Shown: positions 1 to 8,918 of the stretch, in pieces
How the letters are laid out: each line of letters opens with the position of its first letter
Position numbering within the stretch: position 1 is the first letter of the stretch
The notes under the pieces: model-generated
Told to the model about the DNA's origin: nothing
Database searches by the model: none
What the model saw: only the letters and a program-made list of their open reading frames with translations
From: JBOCEF01 sp050586345
GTDB taxonomy: Bacteria > Pseudomonadota > Alphaproteobacteria > Rhodobacterales > Rhodobacteraceae
NCBI RefSeq assembly: GCF_050586345.1
Contig: NZ_JBOCEF010000019.1
Span: forward strand, 11,733 to 75,732
Length of the DNA stretch: 64,000 nt
Direction: 5' to 3'
Made by a program: the position numbers and the translations under genes

Positions 1-1190
1 TCTCGCTGACCATCGACCGGACCGCGGGCAAGATCGTCGCCGACGCGCCCGAGGCGGTGGCGGTGGACATGGGCCGGGCCATGGTCCTGCCCTGCTTCAC
101 CGACGCGCATACGCATATCGACAAGGGCCATATCTGGCCCCGCGCCGCCAACCCGGACGGCAGCTTCATGGGCGCGCTTCAGACCGTCGGCGCCGACCGG
201 GTGGCGCACTGGTCCGCCGAGGACGTCCGCGCCCGCGCCGATTTCGCCCTGCGCTGCGCCTTCGCCCACGGCACGCGCGCCCTGCGCACCCATCTCGACA
301 GCATTCCGCCGCAGGACGGCATCTCCTGGCCGGTGTTCCGGGAGCTGCGCGCGGACTGGGCGGGACGGGTGGAGCTTCAGGCCGTCTCGCTGGTCCCCGC
401 CGATTTCATCGAGCCGACGGGCGATGGCGGCGCCGCCTTCGCCGCGCTGGCCAAGGTGGTGGCGGAGGCGGGCGGCGTGCTGGGCGCCGTGACCTTCCCG
501 GTCCCGGACCTTCCCGCCCGCCTCGACCGCTTCTTCGCGATGGCCGAGAAGCTGGGCCTCGACGCCGATTTCCATGTCGACGAGACGATGGACCCGACCT
601 CGCGCACCCTTGTCGACGTGGCCGAGGCCGTCATCCGCACCGGCTTCCAGGGCCAGGTGAATTGCGGCCATTGCTGCTCGCTCTCGACCCAGTCCGAGGC
701 AGAGCTGGCCGAGAGCATCGAGAAATCCGCCAGGGCCGGCCTCGCCGTCATCTCCCTGCCGATGTGCAACATGTACCTGCAGGGCCGCCACCCCGGGCGC
801 ACCCCGCGCGGGCGCGGCGTGACCGCGGTGCAGGAGCTGGCGGCGGCGGGGATCCCCGTGGCCTTCGCCTCGGACAACACCCGCGATCCGTTCTACGCCT
901 ATGGCGATCTCGACATGCTCGAGGTGCTGCGCGAGGCGGTGCGCATCGCCCACCTGGACCATGGCCGCCCCGACTGGGCCAGGGCCTTCACCGAGACCCC
1001 GGCGCAGATCTGCGGCGCGGCCCCGGCGGGCCTGGCCGTTGGCGATCCCGCCGACCTCGTCCTCTTCCGCGCCCGCGCGTGGTCCGAGCTTCTCTCCCGC
1101 CCCCAGTCCGACCGCATCGTGCTGCGCGGCGGGACGGCAATCGACCGCACCCTGCCGGATTACGCCGAACTCGACGGGTTGATGGGATGA
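1..1190 (+). CDS. Cytosine deaminase-type amidohydrolase (5' end outside window)
   Basis: The reading frame is open from the first bases of the window, so the true start lies upstream and only the C-terminal part is seen. The metal-dependent hydrolase signature DAHTHIDKGH is near the visible start. A second metal histidine sits in NCGHCCSL, and the ASDNTRDPFYAYGDLDML segment matches the cytosine deaminase/isopropylammelide aminohydrolase branch, where the Asp is a metal ligand. The expected reaction is hydrolytic deamination of cytosine or a related pyrimidine or triazine; substrate is inferred from family only. The stop overlaps the start of the next oxidoreductase gene by 3 bp, so the two are probably co-transcribed. 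Confidence 0.8.
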   Translation, partial: SLTIDRTAGKIVADAPEAVAVDMGRAMVLPCFTDAHTHIDKGHIWPRAANPDGSFMGALQTVGADRVAHWSAEDVRARADFALRCAFAHGTRALRTHLDSIPPQDGISWPVFRELRADWAGRVELQAVSLVPADFIEPTGDGGAAFAALAKVVAEAGGVLGAVTFPVPDLPARLDRFFAMAEKLGLDADFHVDETMDPTSRTLVDVAEAVIRTGFQGQVNCGHCCSLSTQSEAELAESIEKSARAGLAVISLPMCNMYLQGRHPGRTPRGRGVTAVQELAAAGIPVAFASDNTRDPFYAYGDLDMLEVLREAVRIAHLDHGRPDWARAFTETPAQICGAAPAGLAVGDPADLVLFRARAWSELLSRPQSDRIVLRGGTAIDRTLPDYAELDGLMG

Positions 1191-1819
1191 GCGCCCCGGC
1201 GAAACCACGTGCATTCGTCCTCTACGCCCATCCCGTCCCCGACAGCTTCGCCGCCGCGGTCCACGCCGCGACGGTCGAGACGCTGGAGGAGGCGGGATGG
1301 GAGGTCGACGATTGCGACCTCTACGCCGAGGGATTCGATCCGCGCCTGACCCGCGAAGAACGCGAGGGCTATCACGACGTCGGCCCCAACCTCGAACCCG
1401 TGGCCGACTACGTGGCGCGACTCCGCGCCGCAGACGGGCTGTTTCTGTGCTTCCCCGTTTGGAATTTCGGGTATCCTGCTATCTTGAAGGGGTTCTTCGA
1501 CCGGGTGTTCCTGCCCGGCGTCTCCTTCGCGCTGGAGGACGGAAAGGTCCGCCCCGCGCTGGGAAACATCCGCACGCTGGCCGCCTGCTGCACCTATGGG
1601 GCGAGCCGCTGGCGCGCGTTCCTCGCCGGGGATCCGCCGCGCAGGACCGTCACGCGGCCCCTGCGCTATTGCCTCCATCCCAGGGCCCGGACGCGCTTTC
1701 TCGCGCTCTACGACATGAACCGGGCCGACCACTCCGCCCGCGCGGCATTCCTCGCGCGGGTCAGACGCGACCTCGCGGCGCTGGACCTGCCCCCTCCCCG
1801 GGAGGCCGGCGCCGACTGA
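1187..1819 (+). CDS. NAD(P)H-dependent flavodoxin-fold oxidoreductase (first of two)
   Basis: This 210-residue protein has the NAD(P)H dehydrogenase (quinone)/flavodoxin-like fold. It begins with a beta strand and loop (FVLYAHPVPDSFAAAV) that binds the FMN or FAD phosphate, and has the typical FPVWNFGYPAILKGFFDRVF segment of NQO1/MdaB-like quinone reductases. ATG at 1187 overlaps the TGA of the upstream deaminase (ATGA), indicating translational coupling. A paralogue follows 17 bp downstream. It probably transfers hydride from NAD(P)H to quinones or other electron acceptors in the cytoplasm; the physiological substrate cannot be read from sequence. Confidence 0.8.
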   Translation: MSAPAKPRAFVLYAHPVPDSFAAAVHAATVETLEEAGWEVDDCDLYAEGFDPRLTREEREGYHDVGPNLEPVADYVARLRAADGLFLCFPVWNFGYPAILKGFFDRVFLPGVSFALEDGKVRPALGNIRTLAACCTYGASRWRAFLAGDPPRRTVTRPLRYCLHPRARTRFLALYDMNRADHSARAAFLARVRRDLAALDLPPPREAGAD

Positions 1820-1836
1820 CCCAGGCTTATCCTCGC

Positions 1837-2478
1837 ATGCGCGCCCTCGTGATCCACTGCCACCCCGCCCCCGACAGTTATGCCGCCGCCGTGCGCGACA
1901 CGGTGCTGAACCGCCTCGCGGCCGGGGGGGCCGAGACCCGCCTCGTCGACCTCTATGCCGACGGGTTCCGCCCGGCGATGACCCCTGCCGAATGGGCCTG
2001 CTATGACCGCTGCCCGGACAACGTGGAGCCCATCGCCGACCATGCCGCCGCCCTGCGCTGGGCCGACGCGCTGATCTTCACCTACCCGACCTGGTGGTAC
2101 GGCCAGCCCGCCATGCTCAAGGGCTGGCTGGAGCGGGTGCTGATCCCCGAGGTCGCCTTCACCTCGCCCTCCGCCGGGCCGATCCGCCCGGGCCTGACGC
2201 ATATCCGCAGCCTCGGGGTGTTCACCACCTGCGGGGCGTCGAGGAAGCTCACCTGGTGGGTCGGATCGCCGGGCAAGCGCACCCTGACGCGCGGGCTGCG
2301 GATGATCCTGCACCCGGCCGCGCGCACCTTCTTCGCGGCGCATTACGACATGGACGCCTCGACGCCCGAGAGCCGCGCGCGGCACCTCGCGAAGGTCGCG
2401 GCGCAGGTCGACCGGATGACCCGCAAGGCCCCCGCCAGCGCCCCCCTGCCCGAGCCCGGGATCGCCATCCCCGCCTGA
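1837..2478 (+). CDS. NAD(P)H-dependent flavodoxin-fold oxidoreductase (second of two)
   Basis: A 213-residue paralogue of the preceding gene, with the same N-terminal cofactor loop (ALVIHCHPAPDSYAAAV) and central TYPTWWYGQPAMLKGWLERV motif. ATG at 1837 was chosen because it puts the first strand at the N terminus as in the family; the frame is open upstream but only overlaps the previous gene. Two different flavodoxin-fold reductases in tandem suggest a duplication or a two-subunit enzyme. With the deaminase upstream and the creatininase-family gene downstream, the block looks like a catabolic operon for a nitrogenous ring compound, which is inference. Confidence 0.78.
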   Translation: MRALVIHCHPAPDSYAAAVRDTVLNRLAAGGAETRLVDLYADGFRPAMTPAEWACYDRCPDNVEPIADHAAALRWADALIFTYPTWWYGQPAMLKGWLERVLIPEVAFTSPSAGPIRPGLTHIRSLGVFTTCGASRKLTWWVGSPGKRTLTRGLRMILHPAARTFFAAHYDMDASTPESRARHLAKVAAQVDRMTRKAPASAPLPEPGIAIPA

Positions 2479-2602
2479 CGCGCCCCCTGCCCGCCCGCGC
2501 ACCCGCCCGACGTTTCGAAGATGGGGGGCGCAGGGCGGGCCGGATGCGGCGGGCGAAGCCTGCCGCGATGGGCCGCTCTGCGCCCCCCTCCAAGGACCCC
2601 CC

Positions 2603-3385
2603 ATGCACCGTTTCGACTGGGCCGCCCGCCCCGCCCCCGCCTTCGCGTCGATCGACCCGATGCGCGCCATCGCCATCCTGCCCACCGCGGCGATCGAGCA
2701 GCACGGCCCCCACCTGCCCGTCGGCGTCGACACCATGATCGCCGAGGGGATGCTGAACACCCTGCGCGCCCGCGCCCCTTCGGACATGGACCTCGCCATC
2801 CTGCCCGTGCAGGCGGTGGGCAAGTCGAACGAGCATCTCTGGGCCGCCGGCACCCTGACCCTGACCGCCGAGACCGCCCTGCGCGCCTGGACCGAGATCG
2901 GCCTCTCCGTCGCCCGCGCCGGTTTCCGCAAGATCGTCATCGTCAATTCCCATGGCGGCAATCTCGACCTCGTCTCCATCCTGTCGCGCGAATTGCGGGT
3001 GAAGGCGGGCATGCTCGCCGTCAAGTCCCAGTGGTTCGGCTTCGGCTCGCCCCAGGGGATGTATTCGGACGACGAGCGCGCCTATGGCATCCATGGCGGC
3101 GACGCCGAGACGTCCCTGATGCTGCATTTCCGCCCCGAGACGGTGGACATGAGCAAGGCCGAAGACTTCCGCTCCACCGCCGAGGACGGCGGCATCCAGC
3201 CCATCGGCGGCATCACCTATGGCTGGATGGCGTCCGACCTGAACCCCGCGGGGGTGGTCGGCAACGCCGCCATCGCGACGGCCGAGAAGGGCCGCGCCAC
3301 GGCCGAGCACCAGGTGGACGGGTTCATCAAGCTTCTGCGCGCGGTCGAGGCGCATCCGCTCGACGGCTTCGCCCCCGTCGCCTGA
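2603..3385 (+). CDS. Creatininase family amidohydrolase
   Basis: A 260-residue member of the creatininase/MftE-like family. Metal-binding residues are visible in PTAAIEQHGPHLPVGVDT (Glu and His ligands) and in NSHGGN, with a further conserved HGGDAETS segment around residue 170. These enzymes open cyclic amides (creatinine to creatine) or cleave formamides using a dinuclear metal site; the specific substrate here is unknown. A purine-rich AAGGA precedes the ATG. It follows the two reductases after 124 bp and ends 9 bp from a convergent gene. Confidence 0.85.
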   Translation: MHRFDWAARPAPAFASIDPMRAIAILPTAAIEQHGPHLPVGVDTMIAEGMLNTLRARAPSDMDLAILPVQAVGKSNEHLWAAGTLTLTAETALRAWTEIGLSVARAGFRKIVIVNSHGGNLDLVSILSRELRVKAGMLAVKSQWFGFGSPQGMYSDDERAYGIHGGDAETSLMLHFRPETVDMSKAEDFRSTAEDGGIQPIGGITYGWMASDLNPAGVVGNAAIATAEKGRATAEHQVDGFIKLLRAVEAHPLDGFAPVA

Positions 3386-3394
3386 GGGGGCCCC

Positions 3395-4186
3395 TCAGAA
3401 CCAGACCTTCGCGCCGAAATTCAGCCCGTAGGTCCAGAAATAGTCGGTCGGGTGCAGGCGCATCCCGAACTCGGCCGACACAGTGTCCGACACCTGCCGC
3501 GACAGCGCCCAGGTGAACAGCGGCTGGACCCGCCAGCGCGTCTCCCGCTCGTCGATCTGCAGGAAGGCCGAGCGGATGTCGAGCCGGGTGCGCGAATAGA
3601 ACGCCGTCGCCCCGGCGCCGAGGCGCATCTCCCAGGCCCGGTCCTCCGCCCCCCAGCGCAGGGCCGGGACCGACAGCTCCAGCCCCCCGGCCAGGATCTC
3701 CGCCTCCAGCGTCGCCCAGGTCGGGTCGGTCAGGATCCCGAACCCCGAGGGCGCGGCCAGGTCCAGCCGGTTCTCGTCATACATCACCGAGGCGCGCAGC
3801 AGCGGGATCCGCCCGCCCGGCAGCTCCAGCTCCGGCAGCTCCGCCTCGATCCAGCCGAACAGCGCCGGCTTGCGCCCCAGCCGCCACGAGAAATCGTCGG
3901 GAATGCCGTTGGGCGCGAGGTCGTAAAGCCCCCCCGCCGCGCCCTCGCCGTCCGAGCCCCCGGCCCCGCCGCCGCCCGAGCCGCCGCCGAACAGATCCTC
4001 GAGCCAGTCCTCGACCAGCGGGGCGGCGTATTCGTCATAGACGCCGATATGGGAGGTCTTGCCGAGGCCGAGGCCGATGGCGAAGCGCCGGTCTTCGGCG
4101 GCCGCGTCCGGCGGCGCGGCGCCGAGCGCCGCGGCCAGAAAAATTGCAGCGACGCGCGCGCACGGTAATGTTAATGAACTGTGCAT
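3395..4186 (-). CDS. Putative outer-membrane or periplasmic protein of unknown function
   Basis: A 263-residue secreted protein, not assigned to a named family. The start at 4186 was preferred over one 20 codons upstream because it gives a clean signal peptide (MHSSLTLPCARVAAIFLAAA) ending near PDAAAEDRR. A glycine-rich linker lies near residues 50-70. The remainder alternates short amphipathic strands and ends in LNFGAKVWF, a C-terminal aromatic residue as in beta-barrel outer-membrane proteins. That ending and the strand pattern suggest a small barrel (MipA/OmpV-like), but this is inference. It is convergent with the creatininase-family gene. Confidence 0.6.
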   Translation of the reverse strand: MHSSLTLPCARVAAIFLAAALGAAPPDAAAEDRRFAIGLGLGKTSHIGVYDEYAAPLVEDWLEDLFGGGSGGGGAGGSDGEGAAGGLYDLAPNGIPDDFSWRLGRKPALFGWIEAELPELELPGGRIPLLRASVMYDENRLDLAAPSGFGILTDPTWATLEAEILAGGLELSVPALRWGAEDRAWEMRLGAGATAFYSRTRLDIRSAFLQIDERETRWRVQPLFTWALSRQVSDTVSAEFGMRLHPTDYFWTYGLNFGAKVWF

Positions 4187-4314
4187 GCAGCTTCCGGCCC
4201 TACACCCGCGCGCATTTTTCGGCAACCCGGACGCCACGCCAGACACGGCGGCAGTCTAACGAGATCTCGCGCGGAACGCAATACGGCCTTCTTGCGCTTC
4301 AGGAGTAAACATCG

Positions 4315-7300
4315 ATGAGCGTTGGATACTATACCGGCACCCCGCCGCAGGACTTTCTGGATTTTCTTGACAGCTACCTGATTTCTTCGGGGAACGGTTC
4401 AGCCATCGACGCGCTTCTTGGCGTGATCACCACCTGGGAACTGGACGCGCCGCAGATCACCGCCATCGGCTCCACCGGCATGACGTTCACCTCGCCGACC
4501 GGCCAGACGCTGGAGATCGCCGGCAGCGGCTTCGGCCCGATCACCTCGATCACCGATCTCGAGGCCGCCTTCAACGACTGGGCCGCGGCCATGCTGGCCC
4601 TCGACGGCAGCGGCACGGCGACGCTCGACTCCATCACCCTGCGCGACGCCTCCTCCAACATCCTCGGGCAGCTGACTCTGACCGCCGGGTCGCTGGCGCT
4701 GACGGTGGGCGATCTCGAGGTCAAGTTCACCGGGTCCTTCCCGACCTCGGCCACCGCGCTCACGAACATCATCCTCGAATTCTACAGCCCGTCGGGGAGC
4801 GAAGCCGGCGGCACGTTCGACGGCGCGCTGCTGCCGCCCGAGTTCTACAACCCCGCCACCGCGCTGGCCGCCGCCTATGGCGTGACCGGCATCGAGGTGC
4901 GCGAGGCCGGCGTGCTGCAGGGCGAGGTGACCTTCACCCCCGGCGGCGCCGTGGCCACCGCCGCGGGCCATACCGGGACCATGACCGGGACCTTCCCGCT
5001 GACCCTCGCCGACTGGATCGAGGCGATGCTGAACGCCGAGGCCGGCAATTCCCCCGGCATCCTGTTCAACTCGCTGATCGTCGAGAACCCGTTCGGCGGG
5101 CAGGTGTTCGAGATCAGCTATCCCGGCCTCGACCTCGCGGCCTACGAGTGGGTCGAGGGCTCCGAGTTCGGCGACCACCTCTCGCTCGACGGCTATTACA
5201 CCAGCGTCCTGGCGCTGGGCGCCGAGGGCAATGACTATATCGACGACTACCGCTGGGACGGGCTGACCTCCTGGGGCGCGATCTACGACGACATCCTCGA
5301 CGGCGGCCCGGGCAGCGACGTCATCTTCTCCTATACCGGCGACGACCTGATCCTGCCCGGCGCCAATGACGGCGGCGACAGCATCCTGATCGGCCTCGGC
5401 GACAAGACCGTCGATTTCGACGCCGCCTCCGAGGCGCCGATCAGCTACTACCACCTCGACTACACCACCGCCGCCTGGGACATCATGGCCGAACAGGGCC
5501 TGGCGGGCCCGGCGGCGATGCTGTTCGACATCACCGACCTCTCCGGCCATGTCTGGAAGGGCTGGACCGGCGGGTCGGCGCGGTTCTACACCGACACCCT
5601 GCTGAACATGGACCAGATCAACGGCGACCTCGGCGGGCTCGGCATCACCGCGGGCGCGGGCGACGACGTGGCCAATCTCAGCATCTCGGCCCCGGGCAGC
5701 TGGGTGTCCTTCGAGGGCCTGCAGGGCGACGACACCATCATCGGCTCCGAGAACTGGGAAGTGCTGCGCCATGCCTCCTGGGCCGGGTCGGGCATCACCG
5801 TCACCGCCACCGGCGGCGACGCGGACGGCAACGACGGCACGGTGCTGGACGAGTTCGGCGACACCGACACCTTCGAGGCGATCGAGGAGGTCCGCGGCAC
5901 CTCGTTCGACGATTACTACCACGGTTCGGTCGGCGACGACCGCTTCATCCCCTATGGGGGGAACAACTACTTCGACGGCGGCGCCGGGTTCGACCGCGTG
6001 CGCTATGACCAGAGCAACGTGCACGACGTCTATGTCGACATGCGCGACGGCAGCGCCTCGGTGCTGCGCGACACCGGCGATCCGTTCGGCCTCGAGCATT
6101 CCTTCGACACGCTGATCAGCGTCGAGCACGTGCGCATGGGCCGCGCGGGCCAGCAGACCTTCATCGGCGCCGACGTGGACGAGCGGGTCCGCGGCCGCGG
6201 CGAGTGGAACGATTACGACATGGGCGGCGGCGACGATTACGTCGAGGCCTATTACGGCGGCGAGCACTACGTGCGCGGCGGCGAGGGTTCGGACACGGTG
6301 CGCATCTACGCCGCGCTCGGCGACCTGACCGTCGACGTCCAGGCCGGCTACGTCGCCTTCGACGACGGCAACGGCTATTACGTCGAGGTCGACCGCGACG
6401 TCGAGGTGGTGAGCTTCAGCGACGTGACCGTCGATCTGCCGGTCGCCTTCGAGTACACCGACGCGGGCGTGCTGGGCGAGGTCGGCACGGTCACGGTCGA
6501 GCAGGCCGGCAGCGACCAGTGGCACACGGTCCTGTTCGCCGACACCATCGAGAACGCGGTCGTGGTCATGGGCCCGCCCAGCTTCGCCGGCGCCCAGCCG
6601 CTGAACGTGCGCGTGCGCAACGTCACCGACGCGGGCTTCGAGTTCCAGCTCGACGAGTGGGACTATCTCGACGGCGGCCACATCGCCGAGACGGTCAGCT
6701 GGATCGCCATCTCCGAGGGCGAGCACACGCTGGCCGACGGGCGGCGCATCTCGGCCGGGGAGACCTCCTCGAACCATGACTTCGCCAATGGCGCGGTCAG
6801 CTTCGACCGGGCCTTCGACGCGGCGCCGATCGTGCTGACCCAGGCCGCCTCGGTGAACGGCGCGGCCGCGGTGACCACCCGCGTCAGCGGCGTGAGCGCG
6901 GACGGCTTCAGCACCCGCGTGCAGGAAGAACAGGGCGGCGACGGCTTCCACGCCTATGAGGACATCGGCTGGATCGCGGTCGAGGCCGGGACCAACCCAG
7001 CCGAAGGCATCGTCGCCGGGATCAACGGCGCCATCGGCTCGGCCGGCGGGGCGCTCTCCTACGGGACCGGCTTCTCGGCCGCCCCCGCGCTCTTCGCCTC
7101 GATCCAGTCCTATAACGGGCCGGACCCGGCGGCGCTGCGCTACACCGCCAACACCGCCACGGGCGCGAGCGTGTTCACCGAGGAGGAGGACAGCTTCGAC
7201 GCCGAGCTGTTCCACGCGAACGAGGCCGTGGGCTTCCTCGCGCTCGAGACCGGCGTTCTGGCCGGCGCCCGCCAGGGCATGCAGGCCGGGACCGCGCTGG

Positions 7301-8064
7301 TCGACCAGGCCGATTCCAACGAATGGCACTACGTCGCCTTCGACGCCCCCATCGCCGACGCGGTGGTGGTGATGGGCCCGCCCTCGCTCAACGGCGAACA
7401 GCCGCTGAACGTGCGGGTGCGCAACGTCACCGACGCCGGGTTCGAGTTCCAGCTCGACGAGTGGGATTACCTCGACGGCGGCCATATCGCCGAGCACGTG
7501 GGCTGGTTCGCCATCTCGGCGGGCGAGCACACGCTGGGCAATGGCGAGACCATCGTGGCGGGCCGTGCGAACACCAACCACACCTTCACCGAGGTGGACA
7601 TGGGGACCGGCTTCGGCGCCGACACCCCGTTCGTCTTCGCCCAGGTCGCCTCGACCAACGGCGCGGCGGCGACCGCGGCGCGGATCCGCAACGTCGACAG
7701 CGACAGCTTCGAGGTGCTGGTGCAGGAGGAGCAGGGGGCCGACGGCTTCCACGCGGTCGAGGAGATCAACTGGATCGCGGTCCATACCGGCGTCGCGCCG
7801 GACCCGGAGGGGGTCGACTCGCTCACCGTCGGCTCCTCCGCCACCGCCGTGGACTTCGACATGTCCTTCGGCTCCACCCCCGTGGTGCTGGCGACGATGC
7901 AGAGCTACGCGGGGCCGGACCCGGCGTCGCTGCGCCTCGGCAACCTCTCCTCCTACGGGTTTGACCTGCTGGTGCAGGAAGAGACCTCGGCCGACGCCGA
8001 GATGGACCACGCGGACGAGCTGGTGGCCTGGGCCGCGATCTCGGCCGGGTACGAGATGCTCTGA
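4315..8064 (+). CDS. Large secreted Ca-binding repeat protein with H-type-lectin-like modules
   Basis: A 1249-residue acidic protein without a Sec signal. The middle part (about residues 300-700) has RTX-like glycine/aspartate stretches such as GAEGNDYIDD, GGPGSDVI and GGAGFDRV, as in calcium-binding type I secreted proteins. The C-terminal half is two copies of a unit of about 268 residues (beginning near residues 728 and 996). Each contains three modules ending in (G/S)WxAI/VxxG with internal GFEFQLDEWDYLDGG, resembling H-type lectin domains. No type I transporter genes are nearby. It is probably exported to the cell surface or medium and may bind carbohydrate; this is inferred from the repeats. 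ATG at 4315 follows AGGAGT. Confidence 0.75.
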   Translation: MSVGYYTGTPPQDFLDFLDSYLISSGNGSAIDALLGVITTWELDAPQITAIGSTGMTFTSPTGQTLEIAGSGFGPITSITDLEAAFNDWAAAMLALDGSGTATLDSITLRDASSNILGQLTLTAGSLALTVGDLEVKFTGSFPTSATALTNIILEFYSPSGSEAGGTFDGALLPPEFYNPATALAAAYGVTGIEVREAGVLQGEVTFTPGGAVATAAGHTGTMTGTFPLTLADWIEAMLNAEAGNSPGILFNSLIVENPFGGQVFEISYPGLDLAAYEWVEGSEFGDHLSLDGYYTSVLALGAEGNDYIDDYRWDGLTSWGAIYDDILDGGPGSDVIFSYTGDDLILPGANDGGDSILIGLGDKTVDFDAASEAPISYYHLDYTTAAWDIMAEQGLAGPAAMLFDITDLSGHVWKGWTGGSARFYTDTLLNMDQINGDLGGLGITAGAGDDVANLSISAPGSWVSFEGLQGDDTIIGSENWEVLRHASWAGSGITVTATGGDADGNDGTVLDEFGDTDTFEAIEEVRGTSFDDYYHGSVGDDRFIPYGGNNYFDGGAGFDRVRYDQSNVHDVYVDMRDGSASVLRDTGDPFGLEHSFDTLISVEHVRMGRAGQQTFIGADVDERVRGRGEWNDYDMGGGDDYVEAYYGGEHYVRGGEGSDTVRIYAALGDLTVDVQAGYVAFDDGNGYYVEVDRDVEVVSFSDVTVDLPVAFEYTDAGVLGEVGTVTVEQAGSDQWHTVLFADTIENAVVVMGPPSFAGAQPLNVRVRNVTDAGFEFQLDEWDYLDGGHIAETVSWIAISEGEHTLADGRRISAGETSSNHDFANGAVSFDRAFDAAPIVLTQAASVNGAAAVTTRVSGVSADGFSTRVQEEQGGDGFHAYEDIGWIAVEAGTNPAEGIVAGINGAIGSAGGALSYGTGFSAAPALFASIQSYNGPDPAALRYTANTATGASVFTEEEDSFDAELFHANEAVGFLALETGVLAGARQGMQAGTALVDQADSNEWHYVAFDAPIADAVVVMGPPSLNGEQPLNVRVRNVTDAGFEFQLDEWDYLDGGHIAEHVGWFAISAGEHTLGNGETIVAGRANTNHTFTEVDMGTGFGADTPFVFAQVASTNGAAATAARIRNVDSDSFEVLVQEEQGADGFHAVEEINWIAVHTGVAPDPEGVDSLTVGSSATAVDFDMSFGSTPVVLATMQSYAGPDPASLRLGNLSSYGFDLLVQEETSADAEMDHADELVAWAAISAGYEML
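6496..8064 (+). repeat. Tandem duplication of about 804 bp inside the lectin-like gene
   Basis: Two in-frame copies (6496-7299 and 7300-8064) encode the same order of three modules. The segment beginning PLNVRVRNVTDAGFEF is identical in protein sequence in both copies for about 30 residues, while other parts have diverged, indicating a duplication followed by drift under selection. Confidence 0.85.
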
Positions 8065-8091
8065 CCCCGCCTTCCACGGGACGGCTTCCGG

Positions 8092-8123
8092 CGGCCGCCG
8101 CGCGCAAGCGCGGCGGCCGTTTC
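8092..8123 (+). terminator. Rho-independent-like terminator after the lectin-like gene
   Basis: A perfect 12-bp stem (8092-8103 with 8108-8119) closed by a GCAA tetraloop and followed by TTT, 27 bp after the stop of the large repeat protein gene. The T tract is short, as is usual in GC-rich genomes. Confidence 0.75.
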
Positions 8124-8288
8124 GCGTTCGGGGCCCGGCGCATGTCTTCCCCCTGCCGCCCCCGCCATCGTTTCCACGCGGGAGAATGTAAAACCTGCTT
8201 TGCGGTTCCGGTTTCCGGGCCTAGGCTTCGGGCACGGGACGCGGCCGCGCACAAGGCCGGCGCCCGGACAATTCGGGAGGAATGTAAG

Positions 8289-8738
8289 ATGAAGCTGCGC
8301 CATGCCGCCGCCGCCGTGATGCTCTCCGCCGCCGCGTTCGCCGCCGCGCCCGCGCCCGTGGCGGCCGCCGAGCCGACCCGCGTGGTGTTCCATATCGACG
8401 AGAACGACCCGCAGAAGATGAACATGGTCCTGAACAACGTTCAGAACCTGGCCTCCCACTATGCCGCCCAGGGGCGCGAGACCGAGATCGAGGTGGTCGC
8501 CTACGGCCCCGGCCTGCACATGCTGCGCGCCGACACCAGCCCGGTGAAGGACCGGATCTCGGCCATGGCGCTGGAGCATGACGCGCTGGCCTTCTCGGCC
8601 TGCGGCAACACCATGGCGGCGATGGAGAAGAAGTCGGGCAAGCCGACCGAGCTGGTCTCCGAGGCGCACATGACCCCCTCGGGCGTCGCGCGGCTGGTGG
8701 ACCTGCAGCTCGACGGCTGGATCTACGTGCGGCCCTGA
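8289..8738 (+). CDS. DsrE-family-like periplasmic protein
   Basis: A 149-residue protein with a Sec signal peptide (MKLRHAAAAVMLSAAAFAAA, cleavage near VAAAEP) and a DsrE/DsrF-like domain: TRVVFHIDENDPQKMNMVLNN, then a strand-helix pattern with EIEVVAYGPGLHML, and a cysteine in FSACGN. Secreted DsrE-like proteins of this size occur in many proteobacteria near sulfur or redox genes; their role is unclear. ATG at 8289 was chosen because GGAGG lies 8 bases upstream and the signal peptide begins there. Confidence 0.75.
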   Translation: MKLRHAAAAVMLSAAAFAAAPAPVAAAEPTRVVFHIDENDPQKMNMVLNNVQNLASHYAAQGRETEIEVVAYGPGLHMLRADTSPVKDRISAMALEHDALAFSACGNTMAAMEKKSGKPTELVSEAHMTPSGVARLVDLQLDGWIYVRP

Positions 8739-8760
8739 CGCCCGCGCCCGGGGCGCCCCT

Positions 8761-8797
8761 GCCCGCCCGCCGGATCCCCGCGCGGGGCCGGGCGGGC
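8761..8797 (+). terminator. Possible terminator hairpin after the DsrE-like gene
   Basis: GCCCGCCCG at 8761-8769 pairs with CGGGCGGGC at 8789-8797, and an inner CCCCG/CGGGG stem strengthens the fold. No T tract follows on the + strand, so the terminator role is uncertain. Confidence 0.4.
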
Positions 8798-8918
8798 GGG
8801 GGGGGCCGGTTTCCGCCGATCCCATGACCCGCGCGCCGCGCCGCCCGGGCCGCGCCCGCCAGTCGACGCAAGTCATGCGCGGCAGTCGGCGCCCGCCAGT
8901 CGGCGCCCGCCACGCCCG

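Noticed and set aside
4399..8010. Very long open frame on the minus strand opposite the lectin-like gene
   Set aside because: It is a by-product of high GC at third positions; the composition is His/Val/Ala/Arg-rich without family motifs, while the plus strand has clear repeats and a ribosome site.
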